Shown here: positions 5,510 to 6,024 of the stretch, in pieces
Position numbering within the stretch: position 1 is the first letter of the stretch
Layout of the letters: every line of letters begins with the position of its first letter
Position numbers and translations under genes: made by a program
The notes under the pieces: generated by a model
Told to the model about the DNA's origin: nothing
Databases searched by the model: none
Seen by the model: the letters and a program-made list of their open reading frames with translations, nothing else
From: an uncultured Desulfobulbaceae bacterium
Lineage (GTDB): Bacteria > Desulfobacterota > Desulfobulbia > Desulfobulbales > Desulfobulbaceae
Direction of reading: 5' to 3'
DNA length: 6,024 bases
Assembly (NCBI GenBank): GCA_945787305.1
Contig: CALZIH010000135.1
Coordinates: 1-6,024, forward strand

Positions 5510-6024
5510 TGAAGACTGCCTACCTTGACTGCTTTTCCGGGGCCAGCGGTAATATGCTGCTCGGCGCTCTTCTGGATGCGGGCTTTGCAGAAGATGCCCT
5601 GCGTCGAACTTTGGCGGCCTTGCCGGTGTCAGGGTATCAACTTGCAATTGAAAAGGTTTCAGCAAACGGTCTTGCCGCGTTTCAAGTGCAGGTACTGGTT
5701 GAACAAGACCAACCGCACCGGCACCTGAGCGATATTCAAGCGTTGTTGACGGCCTCTGATCTCCCTGATCCTTTCAAGCAAGGGGCAGAGTCTGTTTTTG
5801 TCCGCCTGGCCGAGGCCGAGGCTGCTGTCCACGGCGTTTCGCCCGAGGAGGTTCATTTTCATGAGGTAGGGGCCGTTGATGCCCTGGTCGATATCGTTGG
5901 CGTTGTTGCCGGGGTTCATCACCTGCAGGTCGAAAGAGTGTTCTGTTCGGCCCTGCCCATGTCAAATGGTTGGACCAAATGTGCCCACGGCGAGATCCCG
6001 TTGCCCGCTCCGGCGGTCTGCGCC
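5509..6024 (+). CDS. larC: Nickel-pincer cofactor biosynthesis protein LarC, N-terminal part (3' end outside window)
   Basis: LarC inserts nickel into the pyridinium dithiocarboxylate nucleotide in a CTP-dependent step, making the nickel-pincer cofactor of lactate racemase (LarA) and related racemases and epimerases. The visible 172 codons are open to the window edge. Family landmarks are MKTAYLDCFSGASGNMLLGALLDAG at 1-25 (split here at Gly11-Gly14), HRHL at 70-73, RLAEAEAAVHGVSPEEVHFHEVGAVDALVDIVG ending at 131 (its HFHEVGAVD core at 116-124), and CAHGEIPLPAPA at 158-169. These belong to the LarC (formerly DUF111) family. The usual SGDM near the start is SGNM here (Asn15). The ATG overlaps the TGA of the fmt C-terminal frame by one base, and GGTGA lies 12 bases upstream. 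LarA, LarB and LarE are not in view. Confidence 0.9.
   Translation, partial: MKTAYLDCFSGASGNMLLGALLDAGFAEDALRRTLAALPVSGYQLAIEKVSANGLAAFQVQVLVEQDQPHRHLSDIQALLTASDLPDPFKQGAESVFVRLAEAEAAVHGVSPEEVHFHEVGAVDALVDIVGVVAGVHHLQVERVFCSALPMSNGWTKCAHGEIPLPAPAVCA

Overview
The window reads as chromosomal DNA of a nitrogen-fixing, probably anaerobic Gram-negative bacterium. The best guess is a Desulfobulbales-type member of the Desulfobacterota. This rests on protein style and gene mix only: nifA next to nifV, a LarC nickel-pincer cofactor gene, and a CxxC-rich YkgJ protein beside plsY. Taxonomy is inferred, not proven. No mobile element, CRISPR array, tRNA or rRNA was seen.

Left part (1-2036): the last 74 codons of nifA, the transcriptional activator of nitrogen fixation genes, run into the window on the + strand. 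They converge with nifV (homocitrate synthase, - strand), which makes the organic acid ligand of FeMo-cofactor. The 609-base gap upstream of nifV holds no convincing gene. It does hold a good sigma-54 -24/-12 element and, about 130 bases further upstream, the only perfect TGT-N10-ACA NifA site found in the part checked (about 1441-1860). The regulator at the window edge therefore probably switches on its convergent neighbour through this promoter.

Middle part (2037-3859, - strand): a tight three-gene operon in the order YkgJ-family cysteine-cluster protein, plsY (acyl-phosphate:glycerol-3-phosphate acyltransferase), and a small J-domain protein. The gaps are 3 bases and a 4-base GTGA overlap, the latter fixing the J-protein start as GTG at 2354.

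Right part (4123-6024, + strand): def, fmt and larC, also tightly packed (ATGA overlap def/fmt, TGATG overlap between the fmt C-terminal frame and larC). def and fmt form the N-formylmethionine cycle: Fmt formylates initiator Met-tRNA and Def removes the formyl group from the nascent chain. larC runs off the end of the window.

The most unusual point is fmt. Its open frame ends at 5453 after 274 residues, while the conserved family C-terminus continues in another frame to 5509, and roughly 20 residues between the two are absent. A single deletion of 3n+1 bases explains both facts. It may be real or an assembly or sequencing artefact. No clearly new biological system was found; most of the window is ordinary core and nitrogen-fixation genome.
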